DNA from: Azoarcus sp.
Lineage (GTDB): Bacteria; Pseudomonadota; Gammaproteobacteria; Burkholderiales; Rhodocyclaceae
Direction: 5' to 3'
Assembly: GCA_031265765.1 (NCBI GenBank)
Contig: JAISCE010000055.1
Location: 1 to 53,223, forward strand
Length of the DNA: 53,223 nt
A model generated the notes under the pieces. It was not told the DNA's origin. It saw only the letters and a program-made list of their open reading frames with translations, and did not search any database. The position numbers and the translations under genes are program-made. Position 1 is the first letter of the stretch, and every line of letters begins with the position of its first letter. This document shows, piece after piece, positions 39,180-47,888 of the stretch.

Positions 39180-39494
39180 ATGCGCATGACAAACAGTCGG
39201 TACTATCGCACCCTGGCGGGCGGATCGCTGCTCATTATCGGCGTTATCTTTTTAGGCTTCCTCGCGCACTCGTCCTCTCTCGTGGGAACGCTTGCACTGA
39301 TTCTCGTGCCAATAACCATCGGCATCGGCATCGGCGCTTCCGTTCCGGGTATCTTGTTCTGTGTCGTGACTTCGTCCTGCCTGATGGGCTATGGGCTGCT
39401 CGTCCGGAAACGACACGCCCTCGCGTTGTTCTGGAGCGGCTTCGTCCTGTTCTTCGTAGCCGGACTGATGGGCTGGCAAACGCGCATCGGTTGA
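39180..39494 (+). CDS. small membrane protein, unknown
   Basis: 104 residues with three to four hydrophobic segments: GGSLLIIGVIFLGFLA, TLALILVPITIGIGIGA, an ILFCVVTSSCLMGYGLL helix and ALFWSGFVLFFVAGLMG. The start is uncertain: ATG 39180 has AAGGAG 11 bases upstream, while GTG 39141 has GGGAG 7-8 bases upstream and would add 13 polar residues. Not recognised; no partner gene nearby. Confidence 0.6.
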   Translation: MRMTNSRYYRTLAGGSLLIIGVIFLGFLAHSSSLVGTLALILVPITIGIGIGASVPGILFCVVTSSCLMGYGLLVRKRHALALFWSGFVLFFVAGLMGWQTRIG

Positions 39495-39499
39495 GACGG

Positions 39500-39573
39500 T
39501 CCGGTTTTCATTCCTTGCCACGATGTCTTCGCCCCGCAAAGCGGGACAAAGATATCGTGGCGAAAACGCCGGA
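39500..39573. repeat. long imperfect inverted repeat between convergent genes
   Basis: GCCACGAT (39517) pairs with ATCGTGGC (to 39561). Inside are TCTT/AAGA and CCCGC/GCGGG around an AAA loop. Outside, GGTTTTC pairs with GAAAACGCC. It lies between the small membrane gene and lpxH. No T-run follows on either strand, so a classical terminator is not clear; a bidirectional terminator or small mobile remnant is possible. Confidence 0.75.
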
Positions 39574-39584
39574 AACCGCCGCCG

Positions 39585-40385
39585 TCATGGTTGTTCGCCT
39601 CCGGCAGCGGCGACGGGCAGGCGGTTGTGCACGCTGAATCCCGCGTGACTGTAAGCCAGCCAGATCGGATGGTCGTGCCAATCGGCAAGAACGTAACGTT
39701 CGCAACGATGGCCGTCGAGCATATAGGTGTGATGCCCTGGGCGATGCGTGTGCCCATGGATGAGCGCCGGGTAGCCGTGCGTGCGCAGCAGGTTGGCGAC
39801 CGCATCGGTGTTGACATCCATGATGTCGGCGCGTTTGTCGCGTTTGGCGGTTTCGCTCTGGTTGCGCACTTTTTCGATGAACTCGCGCCGCATATCGAGC
39901 GGCTGGGCGAGAAAGCCGGTCTGCCAGACCGGATCGTGCACTTGCTGGCGGTAAACCTGGTAGGAAAGGTCGTCGGTGCACAAGGCGTCGCCATGGGTGA
40001 GCAGCAGCGTTTGCGCACCGAAGCGGACGGGCGTCGGGTCGGACAGAAGCCGCATGCCGGTCATGGCGGCAAGACCGTCTCCAGCGAGGAGGTCGCGGTT
40101 GCCGGGCATGAAGAAAGCCGCAATGCCGCTGGAGGCGACCTCGCGCAGAGCCGCGCACACTTTCTGGTTGAACGGCGAGGCTGCATCGTCATCGCCCGCC
40201 CAGTATTCAAACAGATCGCCGAGGATGAACAGGCTGCCAGCCTGGCGCACCGGACCGGCAAGAAAATCGAAAAAGGCCGCCGAGGTTCGCGGGCGAGCGG
40301 CGCTCAGGTGCAAATCGGCGATGAACAATGCCGGCAGCTTTGCCGCGGCCAGGGGGTCGGAAGAAACCGGAGCGCAGCCAGCCAT
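39585..40385 (-). CDS. lpxH: UDP-2,3-diacylglucosamine diphosphatase
   Basis: 266 residues. Calcineurin-type metal motifs are in order: FIADLHLS, ILGDLFEYW, MPGNRDLL, LLTHGDAL, and LIHGHTHRPG. LpxH makes lipid X in lipid A biosynthesis. It starts 4 bases after the ppiB stop codon, so the three genes ppiA-ppiB-lpxH form a tight run. Confidence 0.95.
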   Translation of the reverse strand: MAGCAPVSSDPLAAAKLPALFIADLHLSAARPRTSAAFFDFLAGPVRQAGSLFILGDLFEYWAGDDDAASPFNQKVCAALREVASSGIAAFFMPGNRDLLAGDGLAAMTGMRLLSDPTPVRFGAQTLLLTHGDALCTDDLSYQVYRQQVHDPVWQTGFLAQPLDMRREFIEKVRNQSETAKRDKRADIMDVNTDAVANLLRTHGYPALIHGHTHRPGHHTYMLDGHRCERYVLADWHDHPIWLAYSHAGFSVHNRLPVAAAGGEQP

Positions 40386-40389
40386 GGGA

Positions 40390-40887
40390 TTAGATGACCT
40401 CGACACGCTCGATGATGACGTCTTCTCTGGGGACATTCTGATGAAAGCCTTTGTTGCCGGTATCCAGCTGGCGGATCTTGTCGATCACGTCCAGACCGTC
40501 GACGACGCGACCGAATACGCAATAGCCCCAAGCTTGCGGATCGTCGGATGCGCGGAAGTCGAGGAAGCCGTTGTCGACGACGTTGATGAAAAATTGCGCC
40601 GTGGCCGAATGCGGGTCGCCGGTACGCGCCATGGCGATGGCGCCGCGCGTGTTCTTGAGGCCGTTGTCGGCTTCGTTCCTGATCGGCTCCTTGGTGGGTT
40701 TTTGCTTCATGCCCGGCTCGAAGCCGCCGCCCTGGATCATGAAGCCGTCGATCACGCGATGGAAAATCGTGTTGTCGTAGTGACCGGCAGTGGCGTAGGC
40801 AAGGAAGTTCTCGACCGTAAGCGGCGCTTTGCCGGCATCGAGTTCGAGGGCGATGGCGCCGTGGTTAGTATGCAATATGACTGACAT
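40390..40887 (-). CDS. ppiB: peptidyl-prolyl cis-trans isomerase B (cyclophilin)
   Basis: 165 residues without signal peptide, so cytosolic. The cyclophilin core is visible: [19 protein letters not shown], then [19 protein letters not shown] and [15 protein letters not shown]. The catalytic Arg is in FHRVI. It lies 16 bases after ppiA and directly before lpxH. Confidence 0.96.
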   Translation of the reverse strand: MSVILHTNHGAIALELDAGKAPLTVENFLAYATAGHYDNTIFHRVIDGFMIQGGGFEPGMKQKPTKEPIRNEADNGLKNTRGAIAMARTGDPHSATAQFFINVVDNGFLDFRASDDPQAWGYCVFGRVVDGLDVIDKIRQLDTGNKGFHQNVPREDVIIERVEVI

Positions 40888-40903
40888 CCGTCGCTCCGCC
40901 CGA

Positions 40904-41524
40904 TTATCTGGATTTTGCCGGTTTCGGCTTGTTGGCGGGAGTGCTTTCCGGCGTTTTCTCGGGCGCGCTTTCGAGGAGGGCGACCGATTCGATCACGACG
41001 GCCTTGAGCGGCACGTTTCCGTGCGGCCCCACGGTCCGGGTCGGCAGCCTGGCGATTTTCTGCACCACGTCCATGCCCTTGACCACCTTGCCGAACACGG
41101 CGTAGCCCCAGCCGTCCTGCGCGGGGTAGTCGAGGAAACCGTTGCTGGCGACGTTGATGAAAAACTGCGCGGTCGCCGAGTCCGGCGCGGCGGTGCGCGC
41201 CATTGCCACGGTGCCGGGTTCGTTCTTGAGGCCGTTCCGGGCTTCGTTTTCGATCGGGGCGCGGGTCGCTTTTTCCTGGAGGGCTTCGTCGAGGCCGCCG
41301 CCCTGGATCATGAAGCCGTCGATGACCCGGTGGAAAATCGTGCCGTTGTAGTGACCTGTCCGCACATACTGCAAGAAGTTGGCAACCGTCTTGGGGGCCA
41401 GTCCGGCATTGAGTTCGAGCACGATGTTGCCCTGGTTGGTCTTGAGTTCCACTTGCGGATCGGCGGCATGCGCCGCGAGCGTACAAAGGCCGAGGGCCAG
41501 GGAAGCAAAGAAGTGTCGGATCAT
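40904..41524 (-). CDS. ppiA: periplasmic cyclophilin
   Basis: 206 residues. A signal peptide ([20 protein letters not shown]) precedes the cyclophilin domain ([19 protein letters not shown], then [20 protein letters not shown]). A Pro/Lys-rich tail follows ([16 protein letters not shown]). It catalyses prolyl isomerisation in the periplasm. A longer upstream frame is rejected because the promoter lies inside it. Confidence 0.94.
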   Translation of the reverse strand: MIRHFFASLALGLCTLAAHAADPQVELKTNQGNIVLELNAGLAPKTVANFLQYVRTGHYNGTIFHRVIDGFMIQGGGLDEALQEKATRAPIENEARNGLKNEPGTVAMARTAAPDSATAQFFINVASNGFLDYPAQDGWGYAVFGKVVKGMDVVQKIARLPTRTVGPHGNVPLKAVVIESVALLESAPEKTPESTPANKPKPAKSR

Positions 41525-41587
41525 GCAGGCTCCAGGAATTTTCAAGAGTTGCGGGAAGCGGATGCTGCCGAAGCGAAGGGAAGCACT

Positions 41588-41617
41588 GCTATACTTTGTC
41601 GCTTTCCAGACAGTCAA
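41588..41617 (-). promoter_or_regulatory. promoter of ppiA-ppiB-lpxH
   Basis: On the minus strand TTGACT (41612-41617) and TATAGC (41588-41593) are 18 bases apart, about 64 bases before the ppiA start. The rest of the 343-base gap up to cysS holds no gene that I can see. Confidence 0.65.
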
Positions 41618-41867
41618 CAGCCGAATTCTAGCAACAAGTGCATTGCGCTCAAAACTATATTAACGGCAGGCAGGAACACCGACCAGACGATACGGTCTTG
41701 AAAGGCTCTCTCCTTTCCAGGCCGCAGGGTCGAAGCGCCGGTTTCCGGTCGGAGAACTTCCGGTTTTTACACGGGTTCTCCGGGCGGGACGCCAGGCGGC
41801 GCGTCTTGCGATAGACATGTTTCGCCAGACGCTTCCAGGAGACTGCGACCTTTTTTTCGATACCGGC

Positions 41868-43256
41868 ATGCTTACGATATACAACACTCTCAGCCGCAGT
41901 AAAGAAATTTTTCACCCCATCGAACCGGGGCGCGCCGGAGTGTATGTTTGCGGCATGACCGTTTATGATTACTGCCATCTTGGGCACGCCAGGGTCATGG
42001 TGGTTTTCGACATGGTGGTTCGCTGGCTGCGGGCCAGCGGGCTGGAAGTGCGCCATGTGCGCAACATCACCGATATCGATGACAAAATCATCCGCCGGGC
42101 GCGGGAGAACGGCGAGTCCATCCGCGCGCTGACCGACCGCTTCATCGCGGCGATGCACGAGGATGCCGACGCCCTCGGGGTGTTGCGTCCGGATTTCGAG
42201 CCGAGGGCGACCGAGTACGTTGACGACATGAAGGCGCTGATCGCCCGGCTCGAAGAAAAGGGGCTTGCCTATACTGCCGCGAACGGCGATGTCTGCTATG
42301 CGGTGCGGCGCTTTCCGAACTATGGCCGCCTGTCGGGCAAGCAACTGGACGAGTTGCGCGCGGGCGAACGCGTGGATGTGGTCGACGATAAAAACGATCC
42401 GCTCGATTTCGTGCTCTGGAAGCAGGCCAAGGCCGACGAACCCGAGGACGCGAAGTGGGATTCCCCCTGGGGACGGGGCCGTCCGGGCTGGCACATCGAG
42501 TGCTCGGCAATGAGCGCCCGGCTTCTCGGCGCGCGCTTCGACATCCACGGCGGCGGGCAGGATCTCCAGTTTCCACATCACGAAAACGAAATCGCCCAAT
42601 CCGAGGGCGCGAACGGCTGCCATTTCGTGAATTACTGGATGCACAATGGCTTTGTGCGCGTCGACGATGAAAAAATGTCGAAATCCCTCGGCAATTTCAC
42701 TACGATTCGTGATGTTATCCTCAGATACGATCCTGAAGTAGTGCGCTTTTTCATCCTGCGCGCGCATTATCGCAGCCCACTCAACTACTCTGGCGTCCAC
42801 CTCGACGACGCTCGCCAGGCACTTGCGAGACTCTACAACGCGGTGAAGGCAGTGCCCATCGACGGGACGCCGCCTGTCGATTGGTCTACAGAATGGGGGG
42901 AACGTTTTCGAGCGGCGATGGACGAAGACTTCAACACCGTCGAAGCATTGGCGGCGCTTTTTGAACTTGCCAACGAAGCCAATCGAACCGGAGATGTAAA
43001 ACTTGCCGGGCAGGTTCGCGCATTGGCGCGGGTGCTGGGCTTGCTTGAGCGCGAGGCGCGCGATTTTTTCCAGGCCGGGGCTGGCGGCGAGGCAATGGGG
43101 CTGGATGTCTCGGAAATCGAGGCGCGCATCGCCGCCCGCGCGGCGGCCAAGAAAGCGCGCGACTTTGCCGAGGCGGACCGTCTGCGCGACGGCCTGCGAG
43201 ATGCAGGCATCGTGCTCGAAGACGGTCCCGGAGGAACGGGCTGGCGACGTGTTTGA
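41868..43256 (+). CDS. cysS: cysteinyl-tRNA synthetase
   Basis: 462 residues from [32 protein letters not shown] holds the first zinc Cys and the HIGH motif. [10 protein letters not shown] and [14 protein letters not shown] hold further zinc ligands, and [11 protein letters not shown] is the KMSKS loop. The C-terminal anticodon-binding region ends [20 protein letters not shown]. It charges tRNA-Cys. An upstream in-frame ATG at 41817 adds 17 residues not seen in the family. Confidence 0.97.
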   Translation: MLTIYNTLSRSKEIFHPIEPGRAGVYVCGMTVYDYCHLGHARVMVVFDMVVRWLRASGLEVRHVRNITDIDDKIIRRARENGESIRALTDRFIAAMHEDADALGVLRPDFEPRATEYVDDMKALIARLEEKGLAYTAANGDVCYAVRRFPNYGRLSGKQLDELRAGERVDVVDDKNDPLDFVLWKQAKADEPEDAKWDSPWGRGRPGWHIECSAMSARLLGARFDIHGGGQDLQFPHHENEIAQSEGANGCHFVNYWMHNGFVRVDDEKMSKSLGNFTTIRDVILRYDPEVVRFFILRAHYRSPLNYSGVHLDDARQALARLYNAVKAVPIDGTPPVDWSTEWGERFRAAMDEDFNTVEALAALFELANEANRTGDVKLAGQVRALARVLGLLEREARDFFQAGAGGEAMGLDVSEIEARIAARAAAKKARDFAEADRLRDGLRDAGIVLEDGPGGTGWRRV

Positions 43257-43376
43257 GAAACGCGCCATGCGTTTGCGGTGTTGTGAGGTTCGGGCAAGGA
43301 GGCCCGGGCCGTGAGTGTCGTGGCCGGAGGGAGATCGGTTTCGACGAGATTCGATACTTCAAAGGTAGGAAAACGA

Positions 43377-44414
43377 ATGAGAGAAAAAGACATTTGCCGT
43401 ATAGCGGTGTTCTATGATGGCGCTTACTTTTTTAAGGTCAGCAGCTATTACCTGTATCAGCATGAGCGGCGGGCGCGTCTGTCGTTTCGTGGGGTACACG
43501 ATTTCATCATCGCCGAGGTGGCGCAGCGCGAAGGCATCGCGCCCAGCCGTTGCCAGATTGTCGACTCGACGTATTTTCAGGGTCGCCTGACTGCGCAGCA
43601 GGCAGCGGAACAGGATCGCCTGTTTTCCGATCGCGTTTTCGAGGATGCGCTCACGCGCGCCGACATTGCGCTTTTCCAGCAGCATCTGGCGTTCCGCCCC
43701 GATGGTTCTTTCGAGGAAAAACGCATCGATGTCTGGCTGGCGCTCGAAGCCTACGAGATGACCAGCCTCAAGGGGTACGATGTCTGTGTACTCATCACAG
43801 GCGACGGCGATTTCGTCCCGCTCGTGCGCAAGCTGAATACCCTGGGCGCGCGGGTGATGCTTCTGGGTTGGGAGTTTGAATACGAACGCGAGGACGGGCG
43901 CACGATGCGCACCCAGGTATCGACGGGCCTGATCGACCGCGTCAACTATCCGGTGCTGATGAAGCCGCTGATCGACGATCGCGCCCGGCGTCACGACACC
44001 CTGATCGACAATCTGTTCCTGCCGCAAAGCAATTCCAGCGATTGGGATTGGCGGTCGAGCCACCGCGACAGCTCGCGGGCCTTGCCGGCGGATTTCGTCG
44101 AAGGCGCGGAGTGCCAGGGCACCATCGTCAATCTCATTGCCGGCAAGGGGTACGGCTTCATCAAGCCGGTGGCGGGCACCGACAATTATTTCTTCCATGC
44201 CAGCGATCTGATCGACATCAGCATCGACGATCTGCGCTACGACGACAAGGTGACCTTCGTCACCGCACGCGGCGAAAAAGGCATCGTCGCCAAGAACGTG
44301 CATCTGGGCGTGGGTCATCCGAACAGCATCGACGACGACGATGATTACGATGACGACATGGACGATGACGATGATGAAACCGGCGCAATCATGGAAGACC
44401 GGGCAGTAGTCTGA
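43377..44414 (+). CDS. NYN-domain nuclease fused to a cold-shock domain, acidic tail
   Basis: 345 residues. Residues 5-200 are an NYN/LabA-type PIN-like nuclease: IAVFYDGAYFFK (Asp14), KRIDVWLALEAYE and VLITGDGDFVPLVRKL (Asp143, Asp145). Residues 246-310 are a cold-shock domain, GTIVNLIAGKGYGFI (RNP1) then YFFHASDL (RNP2). The C-terminus (319-334) is nearly all Asp. NYN proteins cut RNA, and cold-shock domains bind single-stranded nucleic acid, so the pair suggests an RNA-targeting nuclease. All three acidic positions seem present. It follows cysS on the same strand after 120 bases and ends at a strong terminator. Confidence 0.88.
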   Translation: MREKDICRIAVFYDGAYFFKVSSYYLYQHERRARLSFRGVHDFIIAEVAQREGIAPSRCQIVDSTYFQGRLTAQQAAEQDRLFSDRVFEDALTRADIALFQQHLAFRPDGSFEEKRIDVWLALEAYEMTSLKGYDVCVLITGDGDFVPLVRKLNTLGARVMLLGWEFEYEREDGRTMRTQVSTGLIDRVNYPVLMKPLIDDRARRHDTLIDNLFLPQSNSSDWDWRSSHRDSSRALPADFVEGAECQGTIVNLIAGKGYGFIKPVAGTDNYFFHASDLIDISIDDLRYDDKVTFVTARGEKGIVAKNVHLGVGHPNSIDDDDDYDDDMDDDDDETGAIMEDRAVV

Positions 44415-44432
44415 GGTTTTCCGCCCGCGCCG

Positions 44433-44470
44433 CCGCCCCGGTTCCTCACGGCGCCGGGGCGGTTCTGTTT
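44433..44470 (+). terminator. terminator between convergent genes
   Basis: CCGCCCCGG (44433-44441) and CCGGGGCGG (44454-44462) form a perfect 9-bp stem around a 12-base loop, followed by TTCTGTTT. It serves the NYN/cold-shock gene and may also act on the other strand for the diguanylate cyclase. Confidence 0.75.
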
Positions 44471-46374
44471 CAGTATTCCTTGTTGTCCGACCACATGTCG
44501 GGGGTGAAATGCTGGACGCGATTGCGGCCCGATGCCTTGGCATGATATAGGGCTACGTCCGCGAATTTGACCGCCTGCCAGAAGGTGCTGCTGTCTCTCG
44601 GGAAATTTGCGACGCCTATGGAAATGGTCTTTTGCAGGATGGCGCCGTTGTGGGTGATTACCATGGCCGCCACTGCGGCGCGGATTTTCTCGGCGATCGC
44701 GAGGGAATCGCTGTCGGAGATGTCCTGCAAGACGATCATGAATTCCTCGCCGCCGTAGCGGATGACGATGTCCGAGGCGCGCACCTTGTTCTTGAGGACG
44801 CTTGCCAAGGCTTTCAATACCGCATCGCCGGCATCGTGGCCGTAAGTATCGTTGACCATCTTGAAATGATCCAGGTCGAGCATCAGGATGGCCATGCTCG
44901 TCTGTTTGCGGCGCACGTTGGCGGTAAGGGTATCGATGTATTCTTCGAGGAAACGCCGGTTGTTGAGGCCGGTCATCGGATCGTGCAGCGAAGACTCCCG
45001 CAGGGTTTCCAGAAGCCGGCGCACTTCCAGCACCGGCGCGGTGTCGGCCATGTAAGTCCGGATATAGGGTAGGGCCGTCTGGATGCGATCTCCATCCTCC
45101 TCCCGAATCACCAGTTGCACGATGCTGCTCACGGCGCTGGCGCTGCCCGCGGCATTGGACTTGAGAATGGGAAAACACAGGGGATAACGGATTTTTCCAC
45201 CGCCGCCCGGCCTGAACTGCTGGCAAATATCGGCCTGGCTGACGCCGTTGATCATGTGCGCGGCATGGAAAACACGGCAGGCTCCCGGATCGGTAAGGAT
45301 TTTTTTGTCGCACCAGCGACAGCTGTCATCGGTGATGCCTTCGACGACGACCGGATGAAGCTCATTGCCTTCCGAAGAAACTTCATACAAAGAGAATTCT
45401 CCCCGTTCATGGAAAAATCTTTTGTTGATGGTGTTGACGAGACGGCAATAAACATCGAGTTTCGATTTGTCTTCATCTATGGCGATTTTATACTGGGAGA
45501 TATGCGTCATGCTTTCCACCATATCAATAGTGGCAAGCAGTAAATTTTCGCCGGTTTCCCGTTTGCGAACGACCAACTTGGAGATATAAGTGTTTATTTT
45601 ATTCAGGCCATCATTCAGAAACCGGAGCAGGCGGTTCATATCGTCGGCGATTTGGCCTATTTCATCGTTGGTCCTTTTTTCTATCTCGTTCTTGAAATCG
45701 CCATTGATGGCATCCTGCACCGCATATTCGATGGCGCTGGCGGTATCCGAAATGGGGCGCAACAGGTGATACAGGAGAACGAACAGCACGACCACGGCAA
45801 ACAGCACGACGCCGACGATGTAGGCTACCGTGACCAGCCCATTGTGGCGCAGGGCGGTAATGGACATAGTCATCGTCACCGCGCCCAGAACGTCTCCGGG
45901 CTGGGCTACGTGGCATTGCAGGCAATTGGGGCTGCCTTCCTTGTGAGCGACATAAGGAATCGTTCCCCGGAAAATGATTTCGCCATTATTTTCGGAAACC
46001 TCGAATCTCGATTCTCCCGTCTTCAGGACGCTTTTCTCAATTTCATCGGGTAAATACTCGCCTTTGCGCGCAGTGCCAAATTGTTCATTGACCAAGGGAG
46101 AGCGTACCACGCGGGCAGACTTGAGGTTTCGCACTTCCGCGAGGCGCAGCAGGAAGTTTTGCCGCTGGTCGATGACCCCGGTAATCATGGCCTCGGTCAG
46201 ATGCACCCGGGCGATTTCCGCCGCCGTGCGCAAGTGCTCGGTGGCGGTAATGATGGAAAATTGACGAAAAGCCAAAAGACTGATCGCGATCAGAATGGCG
46301 ATCAGGGCTGCGGAAACGGCAACGAAGAACAGGGAAACCTTGAAGTTAAGTGTTTTCCTCGCATTAGAAGCCAT
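44470..46374 (-). CDS. diguanylate cyclase with periplasmic haem-c motif
   Basis: 634 residues from ATG 46374, which has GGAG upstream. Two membrane helices (about 12-37 and 180-204) bound a periplasmic domain containing SPNCLQCHV, a CxxCH haem-c site (C151, C154, H155), similar to DUF3365/Tll0287-type sensors. A HAMP-like segment follows. A GAF-like region (about 280-440) has several Cys (DSCRWCDKK, GACRVF, DICQQF). The C-terminal GGDEF domain has RYGGEEF (541-545) and the RASD inhibitory site five residues before it, so it should make c-di-GMP and be product-inhibited. The signal sensed is probably redox or gas, by inference from the haem site. Confidence 0.9.
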   Translation of the reverse strand: MASNARKTLNFKVSLFFVAVSAALIAILIAISLLAFRQFSIITATEHLRTAAEIARVHLTEAMITGVIDQRQNFLLRLAEVRNLKSARVVRSPLVNEQFGTARKGEYLPDEIEKSVLKTGESRFEVSENNGEIIFRGTIPYVAHKEGSPNCLQCHVAQPGDVLGAVTMTMSITALRHNGLVTVAYIVGVVLFAVVVLFVLLYHLLRPISDTASAIEYAVQDAINGDFKNEIEKRTNDEIGQIADDMNRLLRFLNDGLNKINTYISKLVVRKRETGENLLLATIDMVESMTHISQYKIAIDEDKSKLDVYCRLVNTINKRFFHERGEFSLYEVSSEGNELHPVVVEGITDDSCRWCDKKILTDPGACRVFHAAHMINGVSQADICQQFRPGGGGKIRYPLCFPILKSNAAGSASAVSSIVQLVIREEDGDRIQTALPYIRTYMADTAPVLEVRRLLETLRESSLHDPMTGLNNRRFLEEYIDTLTANVRRKQTSMAILMLDLDHFKMVNDTYGHDAGDAVLKALASVLKNKVRASDIVIRYGGEEFMIVLQDISDSDSLAIAEKIRAAVAAMVITHNGAILQKTISIGVANFPRDSSTFWQAVKFADVALYHAKASGRNRVQHFTPDMWSDNKEY

Positions 46375-46504
46375 ATCCTGCTCCACGCTTTGCACTGCCA
46401 CGATTTTTGTAGGCACGCAGGGATTATGAGTGAAAAAGTTACGACGGGAAAGCTTGCAGTCGGCATTTTCGTCGATTCGTACCGGTTTTCATGTGTTTAT
46501 GGAA

Positions 46505-47875
46505 TCAGATTCGCAGCGGCAGGATGAGCAAGAATTTGAAGTCGCGCTCGTCTTGGAACAGATTCCTGAATCCTTCCCAACTCGGCAGGTGAGTGCTGTT
46601 GTCATATTCGGTGTAATGCAGGCTGATCCGGCTGCCTTTGAGCATGCCGGAAGGCGCGACATAACCGAGGTCGAGCGACCAGGCCGATTCGCGCAGGCTT
46701 TCCTGCACGCCATAGACCCTGCCGCCCTGGCCGCGCACCGCGGAGGCGGTGAGGGTGAAACCGGGTATGGGCAGAACGTCGTCGAGGCGTCGCCCAAGGC
46801 TGAGGAAAAACGCGCTTTCCCGGTGATGGTTCCAGTCGGAGCGGTTGTCCCACCAGAGTTCGTAAGCGCCGTTCGCGCCGCCATAAGCGCCGGAGAGGCG
46901 ATAAACGAAATAACCCAGATGTCCGGCGGCCCGGCTCGGTGCGCGGGTATGGATGAATTCCGCTTTGAACGTATAAGGCGCAAACCCGGTGTTCCAGGCG
47001 AAATAATGCTGCCAGGCGCGCCCGCCCGCGTAATAACCGGCATCGTGGCCGTGCACGCGGTCGCTGGCGGCATATAAATGGTAGCTCAGGCCAATGGATG
47101 CATTGCGATCGAATTCCCGCCGCCATTTGAATTTGAGATGGGCATTGCGCAGATAATTTCGCGCTTCGCCCCAGGCCGCCTCCACCGAAGTCATGCCCGT
47201 CTCGTAACGCAGACCCAGTGAAACGACGTTTCTGACGCGATCCTTGCCGTTCCCGGCGCGGAAATGATAAATGTCCCGATACCAGGGCGCTTTGTAGCCA
47301 TTGGCCCAGGCCGCCGCAAAAACGAGCTTGCCCCAGTCGCGGCTGATTTCGCCGCCGCTTTCCACACCGCGCCAGGTGCCGGGCATGAGCGCCCAATTGA
47401 CGCCGAGCGTGCCGGGGCCGCCAGGCTGGAAATAACCGAATTTGCCCCACCATTTGTTGCCGCCGCCCTCGTGGCGAAGCTTGGCGTGGGCGCGGTACAG
47501 GGAAACACCGTTTTTGGCGTTGCGGCGGCTCCAGTCGGCGGACCACGGGTCGCGCCAGGGGAAAAAGTTGATTTCGTGATCCGGGCTGCCGCCGTTTTCC
47601 AGATCGGCGGCGCTGAAAACGCCGAGATCGAAACCGAAAACATCCGCGGCGAAAGCCGAATCGAAATCGAGCCGCGCCTGCACGCTGCGATGATGCAGGT
47701 TGGTGACGTAACGGTCTTCGTCGACCCGGTAACGGTCGCGGTGGCGCTGGAAATACATCAAATCCCCGGAAAGCGTGGAATCGGCGAACCAGCCATCCCC
47801 GGTCGCCGCCGCCGCGCAGGAAAGTATCGGGAAGAAAATACCGGCGGAAATAGCGGTCAAGGCAAATGCGCGCAT
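46505..47875 (-). CDS. OprD-like outer-membrane porin
   Basis: 456 residues. A signal peptide (MRAFALTAISAGIFFPILSC, then AAAATG) precedes a beta-rich protein with repeated aromatic and charged strands, and it ends in FLLILPLRI. The start of the mature part (GDLMYFQRHRDRY, then RSVQARLDFDS) and the late RISLHYTEYDNS fit OprD and chitoporin-type channels for small sugars or amino acids. It begins 13 bases after the EIIC-EAL gene stop, so the two are one transcript. Substrate is unknown, though the neighbours suggest a carbohydrate. Confidence 0.75.
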   Translation of the reverse strand: MRAFALTAISAGIFFPILSCAAAATGDGWFADSTLSGDLMYFQRHRDRYRVDEDRYVTNLHHRSVQARLDFDSAFAADVFGFDLGVFSAADLENGGSPDHEINFFPWRDPWSADWSRRNAKNGVSLYRAHAKLRHEGGGNKWWGKFGYFQPGGPGTLGVNWALMPGTWRGVESGGEISRDWGKLVFAAAWANGYKAPWYRDIYHFRAGNGKDRVRNVVSLGLRYETGMTSVEAAWGEARNYLRNAHLKFKWRREFDRNASIGLSYHLYAASDRVHGHDAGYYAGGRAWQHYFAWNTGFAPYTFKAEFIHTRAPSRAAGHLGYFVYRLSGAYGGANGAYELWWDNRSDWNHHRESAFFLSLGRRLDDVLPIPGFTLTASAVRGQGGRVYGVQESLRESAWSLDLGYVAPSGMLKGSRISLHYTEYDNSTHLPSWEGFRNLFQDERDFKFLLILPLRI

Positions 47876-47888
47876 GCGGTTCGATCTT

